Part shown: piece by piece, positions 1 through 8,414 of the stretch | Position numbering within the stretch: position 1 is the stretch's first letter | How the letters are laid out: each line of letters begins with the position of its first letter | DNA from: Candidatus Defluviibacillus avedoerensis | GTDB lineage: Bacteria; Pseudomonadota; Gammaproteobacteria; Burkholderiales; Burkholderiaceae_C | Assembly: GCA_016703665.1 (NCBI GenBank) | Contig: JADJBS010000020.1 | Coordinates: 558,001-622,000 of the forward strand | Reading direction: 5' to 3' | DNA length: 64,000 bases | Notes under the pieces: model-generated | Database searches by the model: none | What the model saw: only the letters and a program-made list of their open reading frames with translations | What the model was told of the DNA's origin: nothing | Program-made: the position numbers and the translations under genes

Positions 1-67
1 GGCGGCAGGCGTCAAGTTCATTTTGGCGAACTATAGCGCCATGGCTTAAGGCCTTCACCGCCAAGGG

Positions 68-2377
68 CTAAAGCCCGAGCACAATGCTGCCCCTCTTCGC
101 CCGCGAGCAGCAAGCCATCATCCGGCTGTTGGCGGCACGCTCCGCTTTGCTGAGCACCTTGTCGCGGTGATCTGCCGGACCGTCCACGATGCTGACCTCG
201 CAGGTGCCGCACAGGCCCTCACCACAGTCACAGGGTACGTCGTAACCCGCAGCCTGCAGGGCTTGCAGCAGCGTCTGGTCGGCTGCCACCTGTACGGTGG
301 TGTTGGAGTCCTTCAGCACCGCCTCAAAGGCATGTTCTTTGCTCGGGTCCAGGGTCGAGCCTTCGGCGCTGAAATGCTCGTAATGCAGCGTGCCCTCGGG
401 CCAGTTCTCGGCCAGGCCTTCCAGAGCGTCGATCAAACGCGCAGGGCCGCAGGCGTAGACCTGGGTGCCATCCTTCAGTGGGGTCAGCATCGCCGCCAGC
501 TGCATGCGTTGGCCTTCTTCAGCAACATGCAAGTGCAGATGCAGGCCATGGTCGCGCTGCACCCGCGCCAGCAGGGCCATGTGGGCTTTGGATCGCGCCG
601 CGTAGTGCAGTTCATAGGATTTGCCCAGTGCCTTCAACCGGTCTGCCATGGCGAGGATGGGCGTGATGCCAATGCCGCCTGCAATCAACACCAGATGCTG
701 TGCAGACTCGTCCAGACGGAACAGGTTCTTCGGACCTGCCAGGTGAATCTGGTCGCCCACTTTTACCTCATCACAAAAATAGCGTGACCCGCCCCTGCCG
801 CTGGCTTCGCGCAGGATGACCACCTCCAAGCTGGACCTGTCATCTGACGGCCCACACAATGAATACTTACGCCGGTAAGCTCCACCGATCAAATCCACAT
901 GCGCCCCGGCCGTCCACGCAGGCAACGTGCGCCCGCGCGGGTCATTCAGCACCAGTCGGACAATGTTCTCGCCGTCCACATACCGCTCGCTCACAACGAC
1001 CGTGCGCGCGATGTCGTCCTTGACCGGGGCACCGATCTTGAAGGACAGTTGCCGCTCCAATACGCCCTTGTCCGCACGCTCGGGGTTGCGCAGTGGGTCC
1101 CATTCCACCCACAACTCGGCAGGGCCACGGAAGGAGGTGTTCGACAGAAAATCGAACTTCTGATTCGGCACCAGCCGAATATGCGGTAGCCGCCGGGTGA
1201 ACTCCTCCAGGAACACGCGCATCTCCATGCGACCAATGTTCTTGCCCATGCACTGGTGGGCGCCATAACCAAAGGTCAAGTGCTCGACCGAATTGTCGCG
1301 GTACAGGTCGATCTCTTGCGGATTCTCAAAATGCCGCTCATCAAAGTTGGCCGACGCCTGCACGATCAGCAGCTTGCCGCCCTGGGGAATAGCGACACCG
1401 CCCACCGTCGTGTCTGCCGTGGCGATGCGTCGCCAGGCGATGATGGAGCCTGCCACCCTCAGGCATTCCTCCACCGCGTTCGGAATCAGCGCCGGGTTCT
1501 CGCAAATATCTTCCCAAGCAGCACTGTGCGTTAGCAAAGTCATGAACGCATTGGCGGTCGCGTTGGAGGTGGTCTCGTGCGCAGCGGCGAGGATCGCCAT
1601 CATCATGGAACGCAGATAAGACTCTGTCACGATGGCCGGGTGCTTGTGGTGCTGGCGGATGGTCTCGTACATCCAGCCCTGGCCATCGGGCTTGGCCATC
1701 ATGTCGTCCAGGATCTTTTGCGCGGTCTGCCAAAAGCGCCCTACGTTTTCGGCCACAGCCAGTTGCTCCTGCGGCGTGGGCCGCCCCCAGGTGTTGAGGG
1801 TGTGGGCCACTGCAAATTTACGCAACTCTTCTGCTCCTTCATCAGGCACGCCCAGAAAGTGCAGCGCGATGGTGAGCGGGATTTCATAAAACATCTCCCC
1901 CACCAGATCGGCACGGCCTTTGTCGATAAAGCGGTCCATGTACTGGCGCGCCAGGGCACGCACGGCAGGCTCGTGCTTGGCCAGCGCTTCAGGCAAAAAG
2001 GCGTCCATCAACAAGCGGCGGCGCTCCATGTGGTCGGGCTCGTCCTCATTGACCATGGTGCGGTTCATGGCGTAGCCGTAACGCTTGAGAATCTCCGCCG
2101 CCTCTGGCGGCGCGGGTGTGATCTTCTCCAGCGCGATGGACGGTGAAAACAAAATGTTGTCGCGAAACACCGCCTTCACATCCTCGTAACGCGTCACCAC
2201 CCAGTAAGCAAGCTCAGGGCTGTAGAAAACCGGCTCCTCATCGCGCGCCCATTTCAGGGTGGCAGCGGGGTCTTGCTGGTAAGCAGGTCCAAACGGGTTG
2301 AAGGCTGCTGCCTTGTATGAGATGGGGCAACCGGTGGGCGACTGGGCGGGGGCAGCGTGATTCACGGGGCAGGACAT
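68..2377 (-). CDS. Self-sufficient cytochrome P450 fused to a phthalate-dioxygenase-type reductase (CYP116B / class VII type)
   Basis: One polypeptide carries a full monooxygenase chain: an N-terminal P450 domain (about residues 25-430), a flavin/NAD(P)H reductase domain (about 455-680) and a C-terminal plant-type [2Fe-2S] ferredoxin. Visible motifs are the I-helix AAHETT (265-270), ExxR (304-307), the heme loop FGYGAHQCMG with the thiolate Cys376, an RKYSLC flavin motif, GGIGITP, and the cluster cysteines C718-x4-C723-x2-C726-x29-C756. This domain order is that of the CYP116B family (P450-RhF type). I chose the ATG at 2377 because AAAGGA lies 8 nt before it; an ATG 9 nt upstream is also possible. 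Divergent to an IclR regulator. The substrate cannot be read from sequence. Confidence 0.93.
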   Translation of the reverse strand: MSCPVNHAAPAQSPTGCPISYKAAAFNPFGPAYQQDPAATLKWARDEEPVFYSPELAYWVVTRYEDVKAVFRDNILFSPSIALEKITPAPPEAAEILKRYGYAMNRTMVNEDEPDHMERRRLLMDAFLPEALAKHEPAVRALARQYMDRFIDKGRADLVGEMFYEIPLTIALHFLGVPDEGAEELRKFAVAHTLNTWGRPTPQEQLAVAENVGRFWQTAQKILDDMMAKPDGQGWMYETIRQHHKHPAIVTESYLRSMMMAILAAAHETTSNATANAFMTLLTHSAAWEDICENPALIPNAVEECLRVAGSIIAWRRIATADTTVGGVAIPQGGKLLIVQASANFDERHFENPQEIDLYRDNSVEHLTFGYGAHQCMGKNIGRMEMRVFLEEFTRRLPHIRLVPNQKFDFLSNTSFRGPAELWVEWDPLRNPERADKGVLERQLSFKIGAPVKDDIARTVVVSERYVDGENIVRLVLNDPRGRTLPAWTAGAHVDLIGGAYRRKYSLCGPSDDRSSLEVVILREASGRGGSRYFCDEVKVGDQIHLAGPKNLFRLDESAQHLVLIAGGIGITPILAMADRLKALGKSYELHYAARSKAHMALLARVQRDHGLHLHLHVAEEGQRMQLAAMLTPLKDGTQVYACGPARLIDALEGLAENWPEGTLHYEHFSAEGSTLDPSKEHAFEAVLKDSNTTVQVAADQTLLQALQAAGYDVPCDCGEGLCGTCEVSIVDGPADHRDKVLSKAERAANSRMMACCSRAKRGSIVLGL

Positions 2378-2457
2378 GGTTGGCATCCTTTGCTTGATGG
2401 CATATATTTACTAATAACGCACAAGTAGTATCATTATTGTGGCAGTTCATTCAAAAA
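2378..2457. promoter_or_regulatory. AT-rich divergent promoter region between the P450 and iclR-type genes
   Basis: The 80 bp between the two start codons are A+T-rich (runs such as CATATATTTACTAATAA) in a GC-rich neighbourhood, and must hold both promoters. I see no convincing palindrome. By analogy with IclR families, the regulator would bind here to control both genes. Confidence 0.4.
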
Positions 2458-3177
2458 ATGACCACCATGAAACCCCTAATCCCCACCAAGACCAACACCC
2501 TTCAGACCTTGGACCGGGGCTTGCAGGCGCTGACCGTCGTCGCCACCCACACGGGGGGCATCAGCATTGCGCAATTGGCAGCTGAGTTGGAAGTGCACCG
2601 AGCCATCGCGTATCGGTTGGTCACCACGCTGGAGATGCATGGCCTGATCGCCCGCATGCAAGACGGGCGCATCGTCACGGGCGCGGGCGTGTTGCGCCTG
2701 AGCGCGACTTTTGAATCTCAGTTTCGCGCATTGGCCCAGCCCTATTTGATGCAACTGGCCCAAGAAGCCAGCGCCACGGCCTTCATCACCGTGGCGCAAG
2801 GGGATGAATGCACCGCCATACAGGTGTGCGAACCCCAAAGCCTGGACCTGCGCATGAGCTACCGGATTGGCAGCCGTCACGCCATCGACACGGGCGCGGC
2901 GGGCATCGCCATCCTGGCGGCACGGCCAGCATCTGCCGCTGATTTGCCTGCCGTCAAACAAGCCCGAAAACAGGGTTACAGCATCACGCATGGCGAACTG
3001 CAAAAAGGCGCCGTCGGCATTGCCTGTGCGATTCAGCAGGCAGGCGCACTGGGCAGCCGCTCTGCCTTTGAGGCCTGCGTGGGCGTGGTTGCCATGGAAG
3101 ACCTGGACACCCCGGCCTGCGCCAAAAGGGTCATGGACTGTGCCAGCGAACTGGCCAAGGCCTTGTCATCCAGCTAA
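2458..3177 (+). CDS. IclR family transcriptional regulator
   Basis: About 239 residues with the IclR layout: an N-terminal winged helix (LQTLDRGLQAL, then a helix-turn-helix around ISIAQLAAELEVHRAIAYRLVTTL) and a C-terminal effector-binding domain (about 80-235) containing SYRIGSRHAIDTGAAGIAIL. In IclR proteins that domain binds a small-molecule ligand. No strong ribosome binding site is visible. ATG 2458 is chosen over the TTG at 2437 and the ATG at 2467. Divergent from the P450 gene, so it is probably its local regulator (inference). Confidence 0.9.
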   Translation: MTTMKPLIPTKTNTLQTLDRGLQALTVVATHTGGISIAQLAAELEVHRAIAYRLVTTLEMHGLIARMQDGRIVTGAGVLRLSATFESQFRALAQPYLMQLAQEASATAFITVAQGDECTAIQVCEPQSLDLRMSYRIGSRHAIDTGAAGIAILAARPASAADLPAVKQARKQGYSITHGELQKGAVGIACAIQQAGALGSRSAFEACVGVVAMEDLDTPACAKRVMDCASELAKALSSS

Positions 3178-3210
3178 TGCATCCAGACGCCCTGCGCGAT
3201 AGCCTTAGCG

Positions 3211-3915
3211 TCACACCCGAGCGGGTATTGCCAAGCCCTGGATGACCGCTGGCCGAGCCACAAAGGCGGCGAGCGCACGCTGCACATGTACGAAAGTGTC
3301 GAAGCCAACCAATTCGCCAGCCTCATAGAAACCCACCAGATTGCGTACCCAAGGGAAGATGGCAATGTCGGCAATGGAATAGTCGTCGCCCATGATCCAC
3401 GCTTGGACGGCCAGGCGCTGGTTCAGTACCGCCAACAGCCGCTTGCTTTCTACGACATATCGATCGCGTGGGCGCTTGTCTTCAAACGCCTTGCCCGCAA
3501 ACTTGTGAAAGAAACCCAGTTGCCCAAACATGGGGCCGATACCGCCCATTTGAAACATCAGCCACTGCAGTGTCTCGTAGCGCTTTGCGGGGTCGGCGGG
3601 CAGCAGCTTGCCGGACTTCTCGGCCAAGTACAGCAGGATCGCACCCGATTCAAACATTGCCAGAGGCTTGCCGCCAGGGCCATTCGGGTCCAGGATGGCG
3701 GGGATTTTGTTGTTTGGGTTAAGCGACAGAAACTCGGGCGACATCTGATCGTTGGTTTCAAAGCTCACCAGATGGGCTTCATACGGCAGGCCAATCTCCT
3801 CCAGCATGATGGAAACCTTGACGCCATTGGGTGTGGGCAGGGAATACAACTGCAGCCGCTCTGGGTGCTTTGCAGGCCATTTGCGCGTGACAGGGAAGCT
3901 GGAAAGGTCGTTCAT
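3211..3915 (-). CDS. Glutathione S-transferase family protein (YfcG/YghU, nu-class-like)
   Basis: The 234-residue protein has the thioredoxin-fold N-terminal motif LYSLPTPNGVKVSIMLEEIGLPYE, then NPNNKIPAILDP and the glutathione-binding ESGAILLYLAEKSG. An all-helical C-terminal domain follows, with the N-capping SIADIAIFPWVRN. The TPNG(x)KVSI signature is typical of the nu-class GSH-dependent disulfide-bond oxidoreductases YfcG and YghU. Its stop lies 33 bp from the convergent iclR-type gene. With the P450 this suggests oxidation and thiol handling of an organic substrate, but that link is only positional. Confidence 0.9.
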   Translation of the reverse strand: MNDLSSFPVTRKWPAKHPERLQLYSLPTPNGVKVSIMLEEIGLPYEAHLVSFETNDQMSPEFLSLNPNNKIPAILDPNGPGGKPLAMFESGAILLYLAEKSGKLLPADPAKRYETLQWLMFQMGGIGPMFGQLGFFHKFAGKAFEDKRPRDRYVVESKRLLAVLNQRLAVQAWIMGDDYSIADIAIFPWVRNLVGFYEAGELVGFDTFVHVQRALAAFVARPAVIQGLAIPARV

Positions 3916-3977
3916 GGGAATCCTCTAGGCAATACGGTTTGGGCAAGATAAAATCCAAATATCTATTCAATAAATAA

Positions 3978-4009
3978 TGTAAATATTTGATTTATTTAAT
4001 ATTTTTACA
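3978..4009. promoter_or_regulatory. Imperfect AT-rich palindrome upstream of the YjjJ/HipA-type gene
   Basis: Within an almost GC-free stretch (about 3950-4035), TGTAAATATT faces AATATTTTTACA across a 10-nt spacer; the arms match except for a 2-nt offset. It sits 27 bp before the ATG of the HipA-type gene and 60 bp from the divergent GST start. Since that protein has its own N-terminal winged helix, this is a plausible autoregulatory operator (inference). Confidence 0.45.
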
Positions 4010-4035
4010 AATAAAATCTATTCATATTTTCAATC

Positions 4036-5355
4036 ATGCCCACCACAACCTCGCTCGCAGAGAAAGTACTGCTTGCCCTTCGCCGTCAGGGCAGCGTGCT
4101 CAGCAGCGCCGATTTGCAGGCGCAGTTGGGCGTGAGCCAGCCCACAGTATCACGCGCGCTCGCACCCTTGATCCAGTCCGGCCAGGTGCAAAAGGTTGGT
4201 GCTGCCCGCACCCAGCGCTATGTGTTGCCACGCTCCGTGCCCGGTGTGGGGCGCGAGGTGCAGGTGATGCGTATAGACACCCAAGGCCAAGCGTCGCCCT
4301 TTGCGCGCCTGATCCCGCTGGAGGGCGGCGCTTTTTGGGTGGATGAGGCAGACGGGGTCAGCGCACAGCATGACGGCCTGCCCTGGTTTCTGGACGATAT
4401 GCGGCCTCAGGGCTTCATGGGCCGCACTTTTGCGCATGCCCACCCCGAGTTGAACCTGGGCGGCGACCCACGCCATTGGAGCGATGACGACATGCTGCGC
4501 GCACTCACCCAGTTTGGCGACGATCTGCCAGGCAATCTGGTGATGGGCGAGGTGGCGTTTCAACGCTTTCACACATTGCCAGAACGCGCGTCCCGTGTGG
4601 CCTCTGCGGCAGACTACCCGGCTCTCGCCGACCAGGCCATGCAAGGCACACACCCCGGTTCTTCCGCCGGCGGCGAGCAGCCCAAGTTCTGCACCATCAA
4701 CGCGGGGCGTCATGTGATCGTCAAATTCTCCCCCGCAGGCAACACAGCGGTGGACCAACGCACTCGCGATCTGCTGGTGTGCGAGCACCTGGCGCTGCTC
4801 ACGCTGGCGCAGGCAGGCATCTCGGCGGCCAACACACAAATCTTCACCGGCGCAGGTCGGGTGTTCTTGGAGTCCGAACGCTTCGACCGCTGTGGCGAGC
4901 GCGGCCGCATTGGCATGGTGTCGCTACAGGTGTACGACGCCGAATACGTGGGCGAGATGGACAACTGGGCCGCCACCGCCAACCGCATGGCGGCACGCCA
5001 ACTGCTGACGACTGACGATGCCCGAACCTTGAAGTTGCTGGAAGCTTACGGGCAGTTGATTGCCAATACCGACCGGCACTACGGCAACATCTCGCTGCTG
5101 CTGCCTGACGATGACTGGACACTCTCCCCCACTTACGACATGTTGCCCATGCTCTATGCACCCATCGCGGGCGAACTGGTCGAACGCGACTTTTCTGCCC
5201 GCCCCCTGCAGCCCAGCGCCGCCACGCTGCCTGAATGGGAGCGCGCCAAGGCGCTGGCGATCCGGTTTTGGGAAGTGGCGGCGGCAGATGCGCGCGTATC
5301 CAACGGGTTCAGGCAGATTGCGGAAGTCAATGCGTGGCATTTATTGGGTAAATAG
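4036..5355 (+). CDS. yjjJ: YjjJ-type HipA-family toxin / Ser-Thr kinase with N-terminal winged helix
   Basis: The 439-residue protein begins with a winged helix (about 8-65: LLALRRQGSVLSSADLQAQLGVSQPTVSRAL), followed by a HipA kinase fold. Kinase motifs are the flexible loop GSSAGGEQPKF (208-218), ATP-site K230 in VIVKF, the catalytic NTDRHYGN (344-351) and the metal-binding SPTYDM (364-369). E. coli YjjJ has this size and architecture and acts as a HipA-like toxin without a separate HipB; here too no hipB-like gene is adjacent. Expression is probably controlled through the AT-rich palindrome just upstream. The target is unknown. Confidence 0.85.
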   Translation: MPTTTSLAEKVLLALRRQGSVLSSADLQAQLGVSQPTVSRALAPLIQSGQVQKVGAARTQRYVLPRSVPGVGREVQVMRIDTQGQASPFARLIPLEGGAFWVDEADGVSAQHDGLPWFLDDMRPQGFMGRTFAHAHPELNLGGDPRHWSDDDMLRALTQFGDDLPGNLVMGEVAFQRFHTLPERASRVASAADYPALADQAMQGTHPGSSAGGEQPKFCTINAGRHVIVKFSPAGNTAVDQRTRDLLVCEHLALLTLAQAGISAANTQIFTGAGRVFLESERFDRCGERGRIGMVSLQVYDAEYVGEMDNWAATANRMAARQLLTTDDARTLKLLEAYGQLIANTDRHYGNISLLLPDDDWTLSPTYDMLPMLYAPIAGELVERDFSARPLQPSAATLPEWERAKALAIRFWEVAAADARVSNGFRQIAEVNAWHLLGK

Positions 5356-5361
5356 ACCTTT

Positions 5362-5409
5362 ATGGCACATCTATATTTAAGTTATAGCTACTAAATCAGT
5401 AGCATCTAG
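5362..5409. repeat. Short interspersed GATAGC-type repeat copy in a convergent gap
   Basis: The gap between the two convergent genes contains TTATAGCTACTAAATCAGTAGC, here written as TATAGCTAC and its near-inverse AGTAGCAT. It resembles the intergenic element seen again near 25.2, 31.1, 46.3 and 59.1 kb. It may also act as a bidirectional terminator, because GCTACTaaatcAGTAGC can fold. Confidence 0.4.
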
Positions 5410-6270
5410 CTAGCCAGCCGTTGCCATTCGTAGCCTGCGCGCCGCGTCTTCTGCCCTGGCGTCGTCAATCTCACGCATTACAGCACTCAAGTCCACATTG
5501 CTCTGGTTACGCACATAGCGGCCGGTCAGTGGTGTGTCATTGCTCAGCAGGCCTTTTTGATAGAGGCTCCAAATCTCCGGGCCGTATTCGGTTTTGCGCA
5601 GCTCGGGGGCAAACTGACCAAAGAAGTCGCGCAGATTGGCCACATCGCGCAGCAGCATGCGCTGGGCGTGGTTGTTGCCAGCGGCATCCACCGCTTGCGG
5701 TAGATCAATGATGACCGGGCCATCCACGCCGTCCACATGTGCAAGCAGGATGTTGAATTCAGACAAATCCCCATGCACGACACCTGCACACAACATGCGC
5801 ACCACCTCGGCGATCAGGGTGGCGTGGTGGGCACGGGCCTGCTCGGGCGTGAAGGCCACATCGTTCAGGCGAGGGGCGGCGTCGCCATCGGCGTCTGTCA
5901 CCAACTCCATGAGCAGCACGCCTTCAAAGAAGTTGAAGGGTTTGGGCACCCGCACGCCAGCATCTGCCAGGCGGTACAGCGCATCCACCTCGGCGCTTTG
6001 CCAGGCGGCCTCTTGGGCTTGGCGGCCAAACTTGGTGCCTTTGGCCATGGCGCGGGCCTGGCGGCTGTTTTTGACCTTGCGGTTTTCGGTGTAGTCCACC
6101 GCCTGGCGGAAGCTGCGGTTGGTCGCCTCTTTGTAGATCTTGGCGCAGCGGGTGTCATCCCCACAGCGAACCACAAACACCATGGCCTCTTTGCCACTCA
6201 TGAGCTGGCGAACCACGCTGTCAATCAGCCCTTCGTCAATGAGTGTCTGGAGTCTGGCGGGAGCTTTCAT
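5410..6270 (-). CDS. RIO1-like serine protein kinase
   Basis: The 286-residue kinase has RIO-family motifs: a glycine-poor ATP loop GKEAMVFVV (about 26-35), the AKIYK lysine (about 43-47), the catalytic VVHGDLSEFNILL (about 164-176) and the metal-binding IIDLPQAV (about 185). RIO kinases phosphorylate serine or autophosphorylate; bacterial members are sparsely characterised. The ATG at 6270 is chosen because it overlaps the stop of the zinc-ribbon gene as ATGA, a translational coupling signal, and MKAPARLQTLIDEG is the usual RIO start. The upstream extension to 6303 is rejected. Confidence 0.88.
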   Translation of the reverse strand: MKAPARLQTLIDEGLIDSVVRQLMSGKEAMVFVVRCGDDTRCAKIYKEATNRSFRQAVDYTENRKVKNSRQARAMAKGTKFGRQAQEAAWQSAEVDALYRLADAGVRVPKPFNFFEGVLLMELVTDADGDAAPRLNDVAFTPEQARAHHATLIAEVVRMLCAGVVHGDLSEFNILLAHVDGVDGPVIIDLPQAVDAAGNNHAQRMLLRDVANLRDFFGQFAPELRKTEYGPEIWSLYQKGLLSNDTPLTGRYVRNQSNVDLSAVMREIDDARAEDAARRLRMATAG

Positions 6271-6533
6271 TCCTGTGACTTTCGCACTGGCACGATGGAC
6301 CACCCTGCATGCAGGTTGACCTTGTTGTTTTCGTAGTCCCAGCGGGTGCCACAGCGGTCACAGCGGTAGCGGGTCACGGTGACCTGGCCGTGCGCGCGCG
6401 GTTCTTTGCGATTGTCGCCCTGGATCAATTCTGCGTGCCCGGGCGCGCGGCGCCAGTTTTGCTGGATACCCGCGCAAGGCTCGCACAAATCACTGGGTTT
6501 GGCTTCTAAAGCTGTCATCTGGTCTTGGGACAT
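6267..6533 (-). CDS. Small zinc-ribbon-like protein
   Basis: About 88 residues with two CxxC knuckles (CEPC near the N terminus and CDRCGTRWDYE in the middle), a pattern expected for a single structural zinc. No known family name is recognised. It is co-transcribed with the RIO kinase (4-bp ATGA overlap), so the two may act together. The start is uncertain: 6533 (MSQDQM) or 6518 (MTALEA); neither has a clear ribosome binding site. Confidence 0.6.
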   Translation of the reverse strand: MSQDQMTALEAKPSDLCEPCAGIQQNWRRAPGHAELIQGDNRKEPRAHGQVTVTRYRCDRCGTRWDYENNKVNLHAGWSIVPVRKSQE

Positions 6534-6587
6534 GAGGCTATTGTCGTCGCACCTCAGGCAACAGGACCCTCGCACAGTTTTGAGCGA

Positions 6588-8414
6588 TCAAGTCACAGGT
6601 GCCAACGCCATGTCCAGCGCAAACCGTGCCCCGCCGTCCACATTGACGACTGTCAGGCGTCCATTCATGTTGTTCTCCACAATCATCCGGGACAGGTACA
6701 GCCCAATGCCCGTGCCGATGTCGTCTTTCTTGGTGGTGAAATACGGCTCAAAAATCCTGTCGATAATGGCAGGGTCAACGCCTCCGCCGTTGTCCTGCAC
6801 CTCAATGCGCACCCTGTCGCCGCAACGCATTGCCTTAACCCCAACCTGGGGAGAGTTCGGGCGATGCTCTTGGACTGCGTCATCGGCGTTGCTTAGCAGG
6901 TTCAGCATGACTTGCGAGAACTCGCCACGTACACCCACAAGCTCGATGGATTCCTCGCATTCAATCGTCAGTGTGATCGCATGGCTCGTGAAAGCACCGT
7001 CCATGATGTCTGCGGTGGTACGTATCGCATTCGCCAGGTTAAAGGCTTCAGCCCGCTTACCGGGTTTGAACAAATCGCGGAATTCGTCAATGGTGGACGA
7101 CATTCTTTGCACCAGCTGCTCGGCTTTGTCTTGCATTCGGCCCATGGATTCATCCGTCAGTTTGCCGCTGCTGTGCTGTAGGCGCATGTTCTGCAGCACC
7201 AGGCTGATGGCGTTAAGCGGCTGGCGCCATTGGTGCGCAATGGCGCCAATCATTTCACCCATGGCAGCCAGGCGTGATTGGTGAATCAACAGACTTTCCT
7301 GCGCCTTGCGCTTGGCGATCTCGCCCTGTATGCGCTGGTCCAAGGTGTGGTTCAAATCATCCAGTTCGCGGGTACGCTCCAGAACCTTGACTTCCAGGTT
7401 GTCACTGTATTGCTGCAACCGGGCCTGGCTGATCTGCAGCTCCAGATCTGCCCGCTTTCGATCCGTTACATCCTGCGTGACACCTGTGGCCCAGACCGGC
7501 TTGCCGTCTGCATCAAACGCCATTTCTGCCGTCTGGCGGATCCAACGGATTTCACCCGCCACCATGATCCGGTGTTCCCGGTCAAAAACACCCCCTTTAG
7601 CCAGGCCAAGCCAGTCAACCCACACCACCGCACGGTCGTCCGGATGAATGTGCAACATGAAACTTTCACTGCTCCAGGTACTGCCCTCCGGTACGCCCAG
7701 GATCAGGCAATTGCGCGACGACGACCGCAAGGTGTCGCTTGCAACATCGTATGCCCAACTTCCAATTCTGGCCACCGCCTGCGCCCTTTCGAGTTCAGCC
7801 TGACTAGCCGCCAAGTCAGTCAATCGCCGGAGGTAAGCACCCACCAAGTACTGGATCAGCGTAGCCGACAGGACAAAAATAACGATCTGCAATACACCAT
7901 GCATCGCCGGATGGGTGGACGCGGCCGTGGGGAGAAACCCCTTGGTCTCCGCCACCACAAAAATGACATTGACCATCACCGTAAGTACAGCCACCCAAAC
8001 CGCCAGGCGTGTGCCGATCAGCCAACCAATCATCATGATGATGACAGGGTAAGCAATGATCATGGGGGCGCGCACGCCGCCTGTAAAAGTCGTGATGGCC
8101 ACCGTGGCCAACCAGGTACCGACCGCCAGAACATGGAGCGTGGCTTTCAGGCGCCTGAGGCTCAACAAGGTCCAACTTAACAACACGACCCCGATCACAA
8201 TCACGGGTCCGAGGTATCGCATCTTTTGCTCTGGGGAGACAAGGTAGAGCACCGCGATGAACCCGAGCGCGCCTGCCAAGAGCGCAAAAAGCGACAATCG
8301 CAGGAAGAAGATCGAAGGCTCCCACGCGATCCTTGGCGCAATGTCACCTACTCCGCGCCGCATTGTGACAAAGCGGTTGATGCTGTCAGAAAAGCGCGTG
8401 GACCTGGTGCTCAT
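6588..8414 (-). CDS. Membrane PAS-domain sensor histidine kinase (last gene of the sensing operon)
   Basis: The 608-residue kinase has about six N-terminal membrane helices (residues 35-195), a PAS/PAC domain (about 205-325, ending ATGVTQDVTDRKRAD), a coiled coil with TRELDDLNHTLDQRI, then HisKA with phosphoacceptor His394 in AIAHQWRQPLNA. The HATPase_c boxes are LLSNADDAV, DNGGGV, PYFTTK and GTGIGLYLSR. There is no receiver domain, so phosphate must pass to a separate protein. The start overlaps the previous kinase's stop (ATGA). From the coiled coil to the C terminus it is strongly similar to that neighbour, also at DNA level. Likely partner: the receiver of the HD-GYP protein, first gene of the operon. 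Confidence 0.92.
   Translation of the reverse strand: MSTRSTRFSDSINRFVTMRRGVGDIAPRIAWEPSIFFLRLSLFALLAGALGFIAVLYLVSPEQKMRYLGPVIVIGVVLLSWTLLSLRRLKATLHVLAVGTWLATVAITTFTGGVRAPMIIAYPVIIMMIGWLIGTRLAVWVAVLTVMVNVIFVVAETKGFLPTAASTHPAMHGVLQIVIFVLSATLIQYLVGAYLRRLTDLAASQAELERAQAVARIGSWAYDVASDTLRSSSRNCLILGVPEGSTWSSESFMLHIHPDDRAVVWVDWLGLAKGGVFDREHRIMVAGEIRWIRQTAEMAFDADGKPVWATGVTQDVTDRKRADLELQISQARLQQYSDNLEVKVLERTRELDDLNHTLDQRIQGEIAKRKAQESLLIHQSRLAAMGEMIGAIAHQWRQPLNAISLVLQNMRLQHSSGKLTDESMGRMQDKAEQLVQRMSSTIDEFRDLFKPGKRAEAFNLANAIRTTADIMDGAFTSHAITLTIECEESIELVGVRGEFSQVMLNLLSNADDAVQEHRPNSPQVGVKAMRCGDRVRIEVQDNGGGVDPAIIDRIFEPYFTTKKDDIGTGIGLYLSRMIVENNMNGRLTVVNVDGGARFALDMALAPVT

Noticed and set aside
1..67. Possible gene end at the left edge
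   Set aside because: The 67 bp before the P450 stop hold no recognisable coding end or clear terminator.
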